A model generated the notes under the pieces. The model had not been told where the DNA came from, ran no database searches, and saw only the letters and a list, made by a program, of their open reading frames with translations. From Breznakia pachnodae (GTDB lineage: Bacteria > Bacillota_I > Bacilli_A > Erysipelotrichales > Erysipelotrichaceae), in the NCBI RefSeq assembly GCF_030814225.1, contig NZ_JAUSUR010000007.1, forward strand, positions 205,816 to 269,815: DNA of 64,000 nucleotides, given 5' to 3'. Each line of letters begins with the position of its first letter. The stretch's first letter is position 1. Made by a program: the position numbers and the translations under genes. This document shows positions 1-8,046 of the stretch, piece by piece.

Positions 1-329
1 ATTTCCACGATTCCTGCTTCTTCATCACGGTTAATAACTCCTACAGTTTTTAAATCACGCATGTAGTTAATAACGTGTTCACAAGCAAATAAGTTTTTTG
101 TTGCTTTATCTTCAAATACTCCTCTACCTGTTTCGTTTACTGCTGCTTCTGCCAGTACACCATGTTGGTCTAATGCTGCTACACTTGCTTTAGCAACGAT
201 AAAATCAACTGCTTCTTGGTCTAATTGACGAAACGCTTCAAGGGCTTTCAGTCCTTTTTCAACTAGAGTATTAACCTCTTTTTGAGCTGGACTAACTTCT
301 ACTTTTTCTTCTTTTACTGCTTTTGCCAT
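1..329 (-). CDS. adhE: Bifunctional aldehyde-alcohol dehydrogenase AdhE, N-terminal part (runs off window)
   Basis: The reading frame starts at ATG 329 behind a perfect AGGAGG-type site (331-339) and runs off the left edge, so only about 109 codons are present. The translation begins with a short charged tail and continues into the start of the acetaldehyde dehydrogenase domain (LVEKGLKALEAF, then the NETGRGVFEDKATKN segment). This part is characteristic of AdhE, which reduces acetyl-CoA to acetaldehyde and then ethanol and so reoxidises NADH in fermentation. Two Rex-like operators and a clear promoter lie upstream, as expected for this gene. Identification is strong, but the alcohol dehydrogenase half lies outside the window and cannot be checked. 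Confidence 0.93.
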   Translation of the reverse strand, partial: MAKAVKEEKVEVSPAQKEVNTLVEKGLKALEAFRQLDQEAVDFIVAKASVAALDQHGVLAEAAVNETGRGVFEDKATKNLFACEHVINYMRDLKTVGVINRDEEAGIVE

Positions 330-347
330 AAGTCCTCCTGTGCACGA

Positions 348-365
348 TTGTGAAATCTTTCACTT
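348..365. promoter_or_regulatory. Rex operator 1 (adhE leader side)
   Basis: The 18-base sequence TTGTGAAATCTTTCACTT matches the Rex consensus TTGTGAAATATTTCACAA at 15 positions. Rex is the NADH/NAD-sensing repressor of fermentative genes. The site lies between the adhE promoter and its start codon, where binding would block transcription. Confidence 0.8.
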
Positions 366-380
366 GTCATCGTTGCAACT

Positions 381-409
381 ATATTACCATAGAAAAACCA
401 GTTAATCAA
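381..409 (-). promoter_or_regulatory. adhE promoter
   Basis: Read on the minus strand, a -35 box TTGATT (404-409) is followed after 17 bases by a -10 box TAATAT (381-386). It lies between the two Rex-like sites. Confidence 0.75.
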
Positions 410-414
410 GGTTT

Positions 415-432
415 TTGTTAATCTTTTCACAA
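415..432. promoter_or_regulatory. Rex operator 2 (upstream of -35)
   Basis: TTGTTAATCTTTTCACAA keeps a full TTTCACAA half-site and most of the other half (14 of 18 consensus positions). It sits just upstream of the adhE -35 box, so the promoter is bracketed by two Rex-like sites. Confidence 0.65.
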
Positions 433-503
433 TTCATACATATGTTCTAATAAACTGCATCAATTATCACTATTTCATGTTATATCTTTATGATATTTAC
501 AAC

Positions 504-534
504 GAAAAGCAAGACCTACACCGTAAGTCTTGCT
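504..534 (-). terminator. Terminator of the ABC exporter operon
   Basis: The inverted repeat AGCAAGAC (508-515) / GTCTTGCT (527-534) is followed on the minus strand by a short T run. It lies just beyond the stop codon of the permease gene at 544. Confidence 0.8.
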
Positions 535-543
535 ATCTATATA

Positions 544-1299
544 TTAAGTAATATCTTTCTTTTCTGATACGAATACTGAACCAAATAAGTATACCGCTAA
601 GAAGATAGCTCCTGAGATGAATGCTGTCATCCATCCACTTGTATCACCTGGGTTCAACATCTGTAAATTCATAACTGGTGAGTATGGAATCAAATCAATT
701 CCTAGGAAGTGATCTAATACTGAGTACCCCAGTTGTGTTGCCATCATGACTACTACAATCAATGTGATGCTAGCAGCACTGCTTCTAAAGAAGCTTGCTG
801 CTAACAATACTAGTGCTAAGAACACTACGCTTAAGAAGAAGTCCATCCCAACGTATTGCACTAATAAACTTGCATCACCGATTACCACAGTGCCGACAAA
901 TAGGTTTCCAAGAATATAAGTCAGTAAAATCATGAGAATAAAATATATTATAATTCCAACGGTCGAAACTACGAATTTCGACAAGGCAATTGTGGTCTTG
1001 TTTTTTACACTAGAAGCAATATTTTTAATATAACCACTACTGTAATCTGTACATATGAACATCGCTGCACCAATTCCAATAACCATTGGTATCATTCCAT
1101 TCATAAGTGTTTCATAAAGCAAATCAATCATTTGCATATTGTTTACATCGTATCCATAAACCTCTTGAATCCATGCTGGATCAGAGCTTCCTAATGAATA
1201 CATCATCATTGCTACAAACGCAGCTAATATAAGTCCTACTATATAGAAACTTTTTGTTCTAAACATTCTATAAAAATCCATCTTTATAAGATTAAACAT
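544..1299 (-). CDS. ABC-2 type permease, bacteriocin/lantibiotic-immunity type
   Basis: This 251-residue protein has about six hydrophobic segments, with the first at residues 16-35 after a basic N-terminus (MFNLIKMDFYRMFRTKS). That is the usual pattern of BcrB/MutG-like permeases, which pair with an ATPase to export or exclude membrane-active peptides. It follows the ATPase gene with an 8-base overlap, showing translational coupling. The family assignment rests on topology and context, and the substrate cannot be read from the sequence. Confidence 0.8.
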   Translation of the reverse strand: MFNLIKMDFYRMFRTKSFYIVGLILAAFVAMMMYSLGSSDPAWIQEVYGYDVNNMQMIDLLYETLMNGMIPMVIGIGAAMFICTDYSSGYIKNIASSVKNKTTIALSKFVVSTVGIIIYFILMILLTYILGNLFVGTVVIGDASLLVQYVGMDFFLSVVFLALVLLAASFFRSSAASITLIVVVMMATQLGYSVLDHFLGIDLIPYSPVMNLQMLNPGDTSGWMTAFISGAIFLAVYLFGSVFVSEKKDIT

Positions 1300-2200
1300 A
1301 GTTTGCTCCTCCCATCATGTCCACAAACAGATCTTCCACACTTTCACTTTGTTCAAATATTGAAGATACAAGTACTCCATTCACTACTAGTGTTGAGTTT
1401 AACTTTGCACGATCTACATTTAGATCATAGATTCTGAAGATGTTATCTTCATGATCATAGTTATCAATATTTAATTTCTTTAACACACGAATACTTTCTG
1501 CCACATCATCAACTTCTATTTGAATTGCATTCTTTGATAATTCTTCTAGTTGATCTCTTGTAAGTTCTTTAATTAATTGTCCTGAAGCAATAACTCCATA
1601 ACGGTTCGCAATCTTTCCTAACTCTTCCAAGATATGTGAAGAAATAATAATTGTCATTCCTCGTTTTTGTAATTTTAATAAGATTTCACGAATCTCAATA
1701 ATCCCCTGAGGGTCCAAACCATTGATTGGTTCATCTAGTAATAACAACTCTGGATCATTTACTAACGTAATTGCCAATCCCAAACGTTGTTTCATTCCTA
1801 GTGAGAAGTTCTTTGTATTCTTTTTCGCTACTTTCTCTAAACCTACTAATTCTAATAATTCCTTAATCTTCTTATCACTGTCTTTGATTCCTAACAAGAT
1901 ACATTTCATCTTGATGTTGTCATAGGCACTCATAGCTGGATATAACCCTGGATTTTCAATCAGTACTCCAATTCTTCCTCTTGCTGGAGTTAAATCCGTT
2001 GATCCAAATAATTTAATATCCCCATTCGATTTATGTAATAGGTTAGCAATCATTTTCAGGAATGTTGTTTTCCCTGCTCCATTACGTCCAATAAACCCAT
2101 AAATCTCTCCTGCCTTTACATGCATCTCTACTGCGTCTACTGCTGTTTTCTTTCCAAATTTTTTCGTAAGACTAGTTGTCTCTAAAATATATTCACTCAT
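1292..2200 (-). CDS. ABC transporter ATP-binding protein (BcrA type)
   Basis: The 302-residue protein shows Walker A GRNGAGKTT near residue 38, an LGMKQRLGLA-type signature, Walker B LLLLDEP and the following GLDP D-loop region. The C-terminal 80 residues form the extra domain typical of BcrA/drug-exporter ATPases. It drives the adjacent ABC-2 permease. Its start overlaps the preceding small membrane protein gene by 8 bases and its end overlaps the permease gene, so the three genes form one tightly coupled operon. Likely roles are peptide-antibiotic resistance or envelope-stress defence. Confidence 0.9.
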   Translation of the reverse strand: MSEYILETTSLTKKFGKKTAVDAVEMHVKAGEIYGFIGRNGAGKTTFLKMIANLLHKSNGDIKLFGSTDLTPARGRIGVLIENPGLYPAMSAYDNIKMKCILLGIKDSDKKIKELLELVGLEKVAKKNTKNFSLGMKQRLGLAITLVNDPELLLLDEPINGLDPQGIIEIREILLKLQKRGMTIIISSHILEELGKIANRYGVIASGQLIKELTRDQLEELSKNAIQIEVDDVAESIRVLKKLNIDNYDHEDNIFRIYDLNVDRAKLNSTLVVNGVLVSSIFEQSESVEDLFVDMMGGANYV

Positions 2201-2387
2201 ATATACGCTCCTTCCTTGCGATGTTTAACATCTCTTTACACTCTATATAATTAAGTACTGATGATACTAACAGAATTGCTGATACTACAAATAATACATT
2301 TTGAATGATGGAACCATTGTAGTCTATTAGCAAGTATCCAATCAAACCCGATAGTGTTAATGAAACAATAAGATATAATTCCTTCAT
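2193..2387 (-). CDS. Small two-helix membrane protein of the ABC exporter operon
   Basis: The 64-residue protein has two hydrophobic helices (about residues 3-22 and 29-46) and a charged C-terminus. It starts behind a good GGAGG site and overlaps the ATPase gene by 8 bases, which supports it being a real first gene of the operon. I do not recognise the family. In comparable operons this position is often held by a GntR regulator, but this protein has no helix-turn-helix. It may be an accessory subunit or a regulator of the transporter. Confidence 0.7.
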   Translation of the reverse strand: MKELYLIVSLTLSGLIGYLLIDYNGSIIQNVLFVVSAILLVSSVLNYIECKEMLNIARKERIYE

Positions 2388-2412
2388 ACATTTCCTCCCT
2401 CTTTTGTACCTG

Positions 2413-2432
2413 TGTACTAATTAACTAATACA
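2413..2432. promoter_or_regulatory. GntR/YtrA-type palindromic operator
   Basis: The 20-base sequence TGTACTAATTAACTAATACA is an imperfect palindrome (16 of 20 positions self-complementary) just upstream of the ABC operon. Its TGTACTA...TAnTACA halves resemble the operators of the YtrA subfamily of GntR repressors, which control ABC exporters of this kind. No GntR gene is present in the window. The family assignment is from memory. Confidence 0.5.
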
Positions 2433-2570
2433 ACTATACTACCTTTATCAAACTGTGTCAATACAATAATACAATTTTTTTAACTTTTTTTATTTCCCCT
2501 TTTTTATATAGTTTATTTTCCTTCAAATAGAGAGTATACTATCCTTATATATATTAGGGGGTGCATATAT

Positions 2571-3923
2571 ATGAGTCAGTCCAATACGCAATTAATGACA
2601 CACGGAAATATTACAAAACAAATTTTATGGTTTTCACTGCCACTATTAATTGGAAACTTATTCCAACAATTCTACAGTACAGTGGATTCAATCGTTATCG
2701 GTAACTTCGTAGGTGACAATGCTCTTGCAGCTGTTAACTCTTCTGGGCCGATTGTTTTTTTGTTTATCAGTTTCTTTAATGGTCTGGCAATTGGTGCTGG
2801 GGTGGCAATATCAAGACATTATGGTGCAGGTAATCTTAAGGAAGTAAGCAAGAATGTGCATACAGCCATTGCTCTTACATTCGTAGTTAGTGTTCTGCTA
2901 ACAATCGTAGGTTACTTTATAACCCCTACTATTTTACAGATTATGAATGTAGATGCTGAGGTAATGGCAAATTCTATTACTTACCTACAGATATATTTCT
3001 TAGGATCCTTTGGAATCATTACTTATAATATGGGAAGTGGTATCTTACGCGCTGTTGGAGATTCACGTCGCCCTCTTTATATCCTTATTGTTTCATGTGT
3101 AATCAATATCGTTTTAGACTTAGTATTTGTAGTCGTTTTTGGTTGGGCTGTAATGGGAGTTGCAGTCGCTACGTTAATTGCTCAAGTTGTCAGTGCTATT
3201 TTAGTACTATATCTCCTTATAAAATCAACCGACATTTATCGCTTAGAAATAAAAAAAGTCCGTTTTCACAGGGACAGTTTAGAAGAAATTATTCGTATTG
3301 GTTTACCAAGCGCGATTCAAAATATGATTGTATCTTTATCGAATGCAGTGGTTCAATCCAACATTAACAGTTTTGGTAAGTTTGCCATGGCTGGTGCTGG
3401 TTCGTATACTAAGATTGATGGATTCGCTATCCTACCAGTTATGAGTTTCTCAAATGCACTTACAACATTTGTCGCTCAGAATATGGGAGCCAGAGAATAT
3501 GATCGAGTACGAAAAGGAATTCGTATTGGTTTAATCCTGAGTTGTTCCATCACCTTAGGTATCTCATTAATTTTATTCTTATTTGCTCATCAAATTTTAG
3601 CTCTGTTCTCAACGAATCCTACAGTTATTGAGTATGGAACATTAATGATGAGAAGCATTGTACCTGGTTATATTATCCTTGCAATCAGTCATAACCTGGC
3701 TGGTGCATTACGAGGTTCTGGTCAGACCAAAGTACCAATGATTATTATGATTTTCTCTTGGTGTATCTGTCGTATTGCATGGATTACTATAATGGTAAAA
3801 CTATTCAACGATATTCAACATGTATTTATGGGTTGGCCAATCACATGGGTGATCAGTACAGTCTTATTAGTAATTTACTTCAAACGAAGCAATTGGTTAA
3901 AGGAAGAAAACAATCCAAGTTAG
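2571..3923 (+). CDS. MATE family multidrug/cation efflux transporter
   Basis: The 450-residue protein has about 12 membrane segments and the MATE N-terminal pattern: residues 18-60 read QILWFSLPLLIGNLFQQFYS, then VDSIVIGNFVGDNALAAV. A related pattern recurs in the second half (IRIGLPSAIQNMIVSLSNAVVQ). MATE pumps expel cationic drugs in exchange for Na+ or H+. The gene starts behind an AGGGGG ribosome site, with a TATACT -10 box at 2535-2540. Its stop codon overlaps that of the convergent LysR gene. The substrate is unknown. Confidence 0.9.
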   Translation: MSQSNTQLMTHGNITKQILWFSLPLLIGNLFQQFYSTVDSIVIGNFVGDNALAAVNSSGPIVFLFISFFNGLAIGAGVAISRHYGAGNLKEVSKNVHTAIALTFVVSVLLTIVGYFITPTILQIMNVDAEVMANSITYLQIYFLGSFGIITYNMGSGILRAVGDSRRPLYILIVSCVINIVLDLVFVVVFGWAVMGVAVATLIAQVVSAILVLYLLIKSTDIYRLEIKKVRFHRDSLEEIIRIGLPSAIQNMIVSLSNAVVQSNINSFGKFAMAGAGSYTKIDGFAILPVMSFSNALTTFVAQNMGAREYDRVRKGIRIGLILSCSITLGISLILFLFAHQILALFSTNPTVIEYGTLMMRSIVPGYIILAISHNLAGALRGSGQTKVPMIIMIFSWCICRIAWITIMVKLFNDIQHVFMGWPITWVISTVLLVIYFKRSNWLKEENNPS

Positions 3924-3936
3924 GGTTGTTTTTTTG
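3905..3936. terminator. Bidirectional terminator spanning overlapping stop codons
   Basis: AACAATCC (3909-3916) pairs with GGGTTGTT (3923-3930) around a 6-base loop and is followed by T's on the plus strand, with A's before it serving the other strand. The stop codons of both convergent genes lie within the hairpin. Confidence 0.75.
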
Positions 3937-4729
3937 TTAGACCATCAATTGTAAGGCGAAAAGATTGCTGATTACTCATAAGTGTATAAACATATATATC
4001 TACTGGTTGCACATCCATTCCATCTATTGCTTCAAGTTTTGGATTCATATCAATTATTTTCTTAGGTAACACCGTAATCGCTGTTCCTGATTCAATCATT
4101 GATACCAATAAGTCCATTGTGTCAACTTCAATAATAGCCATATCTTCTAAGCTATTTTCTTTAAGATACTTTAATACTTCTAATCTATAAGGGCACTCTC
4201 TATCTCTGCTTATTATTATCTTATTCTCTATAAATTCTGATTTATTCTGATTACTCTTTACCCAACGAATAGTTTCAGATATTTTTGAAATCTCTTTAAT
4301 TTCTATATCCTCAATTTTTTTATTTACAACAAGAACATCAATTGCTCCGCTTTTTAACATTCTAATCAGTTCAGAAATTGGTTTAGTGAAAACAGTTATC
4401 TCCTCATTTAGTATGGATTGTTGTAAATAACTATAAGATATTGAATTTGTGGCCCCAATAGAAATCTGTTGATTGTCTTCTAAAAACGTTCTTTCCATAA
4501 TGGAAAAATCAGATAATACTACTTCAACTTTTTTTAAGAATTTTTCTCCATCCTTAGTCAATTTCACTCCATTATTCTTCCTAATAAATAAAGTGCGTTT
4601 CATTTCATCTTCTACCTTTAGTATTCTTTTACTGACATTTGATTGAACGTATTCCAGTTTCTCAGCTGCTTTTGAAATTGAACCTAACTTCGCTACTTCA
4701 TAAAAAATTTTGAGGTCATTAATTTCCAT
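3920..4729 (-). CDS. LysR family transcriptional regulator
   Basis: Residues 1-60 form a typical LysR winged helix-turn-helix (DLKIFYEVAKLGSISKAAEK, then SNVSKRILKVE). The rest is a shortened effector-binding domain, giving 269 residues against the usual 290-300. It is divergent from the DUF4865 gene at 4845 across a 115-base intergenic region, so that gene is its likely target. The stop codon overlaps that of the MATE gene on the opposite strand. The effector is unknown. Confidence 0.88.
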   Translation of the reverse strand: MEINDLKIFYEVAKLGSISKAAEKLEYVQSNVSKRILKVEDEMKRTLFIRKNNGVKLTKDGEKFLKKVEVVLSDFSIMERTFLEDNQQISIGATNSISYSYLQQSILNEEITVFTKPISELIRMLKSGAIDVLVVNKKIEDIEIKEISKISETIRWVKSNQNKSEFIENKIIISRDRECPYRLEVLKYLKENSLEDMAIIEVDTMDLLVSMIESGTAITVLPKKIIDMNPKLEAIDGMDVQPVDIYVYTLMSNQQSFRLTIDGLTKKQP

Positions 4730-4844
4730 TTGATTCTCCTTTTTCTGATATTACTTTCAGTAATATCTAACATGATTTATAACCATTATACAAAGATATG
4801 CCCTATAAGTATAATAAGACTATAAACAAAAAGGAGTACTCTAT

Positions 4845-5363
4845 ATGAATGCTATGCAATACAAAATTACATTACCAAACGATTATGATATGAATATCAT
4901 AAAAGAAAGAATTTACAAAAACGGTTCAAAAACGGATGGCTTTACTGATCTTCTTCTAAAGGCTTACTTGGTAATTGATACTAAGGTAAAAAAACAATAT
5001 TCACCACTCTATATTTGGCAAGGGAACATTGGTATGAATAAATTCATTTTTGATGGATTCTATGACAACATACTTTCTTCCTTCGGATGGCAAAAAATAA
5101 ACATTGCGATTCCTTTCATAATAAATATATCTAACTCAATTAAGGATTCTAGATATGTATTAGAAATTGGACACAATATAGCAGAAACAGATAAAATGAA
5201 GAAACCTACATTCTCTAAATCTTTTGACAACAGTTTAGGAAGTCTTCTTCTATATAATCCTGATAAATGGAAGTATGTTGAATTCCATTTTTTTGAAAAC
5301 AAACCAACTAATCAACTTGGTTGTAGTCAAATCTATCAAATATTTCATATTTCAACTCAATAA
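4845..5363 (+). CDS. DUF4865 family protein
   Basis: The 172-residue protein begins MNAMQYKITLPNDYDMNIIKERI, which I recognise as the DUF4865 N-terminus (MQY.ITLP.DYDM.II). The family is made of small soluble proteins often found beside LysR regulators, and its biochemical role is not established. A good ribosome site (AAGGAG) precedes the start. No signal peptide or membrane segment is seen. The divergent LysR gene is the likely regulator. Confidence 0.7.
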   Translation: MNAMQYKITLPNDYDMNIIKERIYKNGSKTDGFTDLLLKAYLVIDTKVKKQYSPLYIWQGNIGMNKFIFDGFYDNILSSFGWQKINIAIPFIINISNSIKDSRYVLEIGHNIAETDKMKKPTFSKSFDNSLGSLLLYNPDKWKYVEFHFFENKPTNQLGCSQIYQIFHISTQ

Positions 5364-5370
5364 CTACAAG

Positions 5371-5400
5371 AAAAAAAATCTACCGTCGTAGATTTTTTTT
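5371..5400 (+). terminator. Terminator after DUF4865 gene
   Basis: A perfect stem, A8-TCTAC / GTAGA-T8, closes a 4-base loop (CGTC). The T run makes it a strong intrinsic terminator just after the stop codon at 5363. It is symmetrical and would also work on the other strand. Confidence 0.85.
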
Positions 5401-5697
5401 GATTACACACAGGTCTATCTTTCTCCTATGATAGGTATGGCCATATCTGTAATATCATTAATAAAATTTATGCACAGGCCACATCTATGTGTATGGTTTT
5501 TCTCTTTGCACAGGAATGCATAACTTTTATTAACTTGAGAATGTGAATTTCATTGTGAGTCATTATATATGAAATTCCTTATCTCTATTACAATAGTTTC
5601 CTACTGTACCTATATGATAACAAAACTCTTCTATATAAACTATTATGAAAATTGCATGGTGGTATGCCAAATTATATATAGCACATTCTCTTCTATA
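5401..5697. other. Intergenic stretch between convergent genes, no gene seen
   Basis: No credible ORF was found. It holds an 8-base inverted repeat, GAATTTCA (5545-5552) / TGAAATTC (5570-5577), and a weak hairpin near 5650-5674 followed on the minus strand by TTTT. The weak hairpin may terminate the LysR gene ending at 5698. No function is supported for the rest. Confidence 0.4.
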
Positions 5698-6630
5698 TTA
5701 TCTAAATTCTTTTTGCGCGACCTTTTGTTGTTCCTCAGAAATAATCTCAATAAATCGTTTATCCAGTTCATTCATGCGATAGCCTTTTTCATAAATTAAG
5801 ACATCCTTATATATATGATTCACTTCTTCACAACCACGTTGAACCAACCCATGACGTTCTAATATATTATCTGGAATTGGTGATGCCCACATATAAGAAG
5901 ACTGCATACTTTCTAATAAATCAAATTGATTATAACGTTCATATACCGATATTTTCTTCTTTATATTTTTGTCTTCACTTTCGTTAGCATCCTTCATAAG
6001 ATAAGGAACACTATTATCACCATGAACAATTTCTGTATAGTTGGTAAGTTGTTTATATTGAATTGATTCTTCTTTCGCTAATGGATGATTTTTTGACATA
6101 ATTACTCGAAGTTTAAATTCCCAGATATCTTCACTTGCAAGATTTTTATTCTTTAAGTAATCACGGAAGTAATTTTCGTGCACTACCTGATAGCGAATAA
6201 TACCCAGATGGAAGTTTCCTTCTGCAACACTACTGATTGTCTGTACAGAGTTTGTTTCCTGAAGACTTAAGTTAATGCCACGCTCCTGATCTAACGTAAT
6301 AGCAAATTTAGTAAACCCTTGAGCAATATAACTACCTCTTGGAATCGAAACATCAAAGGTCTGTACATTCTTTGCACCTTCATCTCCTATTTCCATAATT
6401 TTATCTAGTTGATTTAACACACTTTTCGCGTATACTAAAAACTCTTTCCCCTGCTTGGTTGGAAACATTCCTTTTGATGAACGCTCAAACACATCATATC
6501 CCAGCACCTCTTCTAATTCTTTAATTGCTTTACTAAGATTTGGCTGTGCCATATACAAGCCTTCGGCTGCATGGGTAATGGAACCTGTTTTTGCGACTTC
6601 CAGTGCATATTTTAATAACAATGTATTCAT
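5698..6630 (-). CDS. LysR family transcriptional regulator
   Basis: The 310-residue protein has the standard LysR layout. An N-terminal helix-turn-helix (residues 3-62: LKYALEVAKTGSITHAAE, then AQPNLSKAIKELEEVLGYDVFER) is followed by a two-lobed substrate-binding-like domain at about 90-300. It is a full-length member. A GAGAGG ribosome site precedes the ATG. No obviously linked target lies next to it, as the downstream neighbour is convergent and the upstream gene is co-directional but has its own terminator. Confidence 0.88.
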   Translation of the reverse strand: MNTLLLKYALEVAKTGSITHAAEGLYMAQPNLSKAIKELEEVLGYDVFERSSKGMFPTKQGKEFLVYAKSVLNQLDKIMEIGDEGAKNVQTFDVSIPRGSYIAQGFTKFAITLDQERGINLSLQETNSVQTISSVAEGNFHLGIIRYQVVHENYFRDYLKNKNLASEDIWEFKLRVIMSKNHPLAKEESIQYKQLTNYTEIVHGDNSVPYLMKDANESEDKNIKKKISVYERYNQFDLLESMQSSYMWASPIPDNILERHGLVQRGCEEVNHIYKDVLIYEKGYRMNELDKRFIEIISEEQQKVAQKEFR

Positions 6631-6737
6631 AGATAAACCTCTCTTTAATAAGTATCAAATATTCTAATGTTCTCACTCATTACAATTATTTGACTTCATG
6701 TAACAATTATAACATTTTTATTTCTATTGCGTTCATA

Positions 6738-6832
6738 ATACATTTAGAGGCGAATCCAGTATACCTCTGGCAATGTATGAAGGACGGAAGAAATGACCTT
6801 GGAATTATAATTATCCAAGGTCATTTCTTTTC
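6738..6832 (+). ncRNA. Candidate small structured RNA ending in a terminator
   Basis: Two consecutive hairpins are visible on the plus strand. The first pairs ATACATT (6738-6744) with AATGTAT (6772-6778) and AGAGG (6746-6750) with CCTCT (6764-6768). The second is a 14-base perfect stem (6790-6803 with 6814-6827) followed by TTTT. No plus-strand gene precedes them. The second hairpin may instead simply terminate the minus-strand amidohydrolase gene. It resembles no riboswitch class I know, so the call is tentative. Confidence 0.35.
6789..6832. terminator. Intrinsic terminator hairpin
   Basis: GAAATGACCTTGGA (6790-6803) and TCCAAGGTCATTTC (6814-6827) form a perfect stem with a short T run on the plus strand. 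It lies 14 bases beyond the end of the minus-strand amidohydrolase gene, which it could also terminate. Confidence 0.7.
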
Positions 6833-6845
6833 ATATTAATTAGTA

Positions 6846-7994
6846 TTATTTCTTGTATACTACTTCTCCATTAATAATTGTATATTCTACTTCAGTTGCA
6901 ACATCTAAAATATCACCATTCGCGATTACAACATCTGCATCTTTTCCTTCTTTGATGGAACCAACACGGTCAGCTACACCAATGATTTCAGCAGCATTAA
7001 TTGTAATTGCTTTGATTCCTTCATATGCATCCAATCCTGATTTAACCGCAAGGCTTACACATAGAGGTAAATACTCTTGTGGTACTACAGGTGAATCTGT
7101 AGTTATTGCAATATGCATTCCAGCTTGTTGAAGTACTGCAGGTGTAGTAAATGATTTTTCCTTTAACTCAAATTTTGACTTATGAGTCAAACTAGGCCCA
7201 ACAATTGCATCAAAACCACTATTCTTCACTTCATCCACAATCAAATGTCCTTCTGTACAGTGGTCTAACGTCATATCTAAATCAAACTCTTTTGCTATAC
7301 GAATCGATGTCAGAATATCATCTGCACGATGTGCATGTGCCTTTAACGGAATTTCTTTCTTGATAACTGGAATCATGGCTTCCAGTTTCATATCAAATGC
7401 AGGCATTTTTGTGACATCTCCATTTGCTGCTTCTTTTTTTGCTAAATATTCTTTTGTCTTGAATAACGTCTCTCTTAATAATCCGGCAATATTCATTCTT
7501 GTTTTTAATTTACCACTTTGATAGAACATCTTAGGATTTTCTCCAAATGCACATTTCATGGCAACATCATCTTTTACAATCATTTCATCAATACAGTTAC
7601 CTTGCGTCTTATAAATAACAAAGGTACCACCTAGTACATTTGCACTTCCAGGTCCTGCACATACAGTTGTAATACCAGCATTTCTCGCATTTACTACCGT
7701 TTCATCCATTGGATTAATTCCATCTTTCCCACGCATATGTGGCATAACCGGATCACTTGTCTCATTATAATCCTGACCCTCTGTACGAATTGAACTTTCA
7801 TCCAATCCTAGATGACAATGTGCTTCCACAAATCCTGGATATACATATTTGCCTGTAGCATCAATTACTTCCGCATTATCTGCACTTAAGTCTTTTCCTA
7901 CTTTTACGATTTTTCCATTATCTATCAGAATATCACCATTGATGATTTTTTCTGCTTCCATCGTATATACTTTACCATTTTTAATTAATATCAT
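6846..7994 (-). CDS. Amidohydrolase family protein (imidazolonepropionase/dipeptidase-like)
   Basis: I place the start at ATG 7994 behind AGGAG, giving 382 residues. The longer open frame adds 23 residues with no ribosome site and overlaps the TetR gene. The N-terminus is the beta-sandwich of metal-dependent amidohydrolases (ILIKNGKVYTM). The metal motif HCHLGL lies near residue 58, with later His and Asp ligands (HAHRADD, TDSPVV). Relatives hydrolyse C-N bonds in cyclic or N-acyl compounds, and the substrate here is not readable. It follows tetR by 52 bases and is probably co-transcribed with it. Confidence 0.82.
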   Translation of the reverse strand: MILIKNGKVYTMEAEKIINGDILIDNGKIVKVGKDLSADNAEVIDATGKYVYPGFVEAHCHLGLDESSIRTEGQDYNETSDPVMPHMRGKDGINPMDETVVNARNAGITTVCAGPGSANVLGGTFVIYKTQGNCIDEMIVKDDVAMKCAFGENPKMFYQSGKLKTRMNIAGLLRETLFKTKEYLAKKEAANGDVTKMPAFDMKLEAMIPVIKKEIPLKAHAHRADDILTSIRIAKEFDLDMTLDHCTEGHLIVDEVKNSGFDAIVGPSLTHKSKFELKEKSFTTPAVLQQAGMHIAITTDSPVVPQEYLPLCVSLAVKSGLDAYEGIKAITINAAEIIGVADRVGSIKEGKDADVVIANGDILDVATEVEYTIINGEVVYKK

Positions 7995-8046
7995 TTCTCT
8001 CACTCCTTTTCTACAATTATAGCACCAACCAGAAAAAGTTGTTTCA

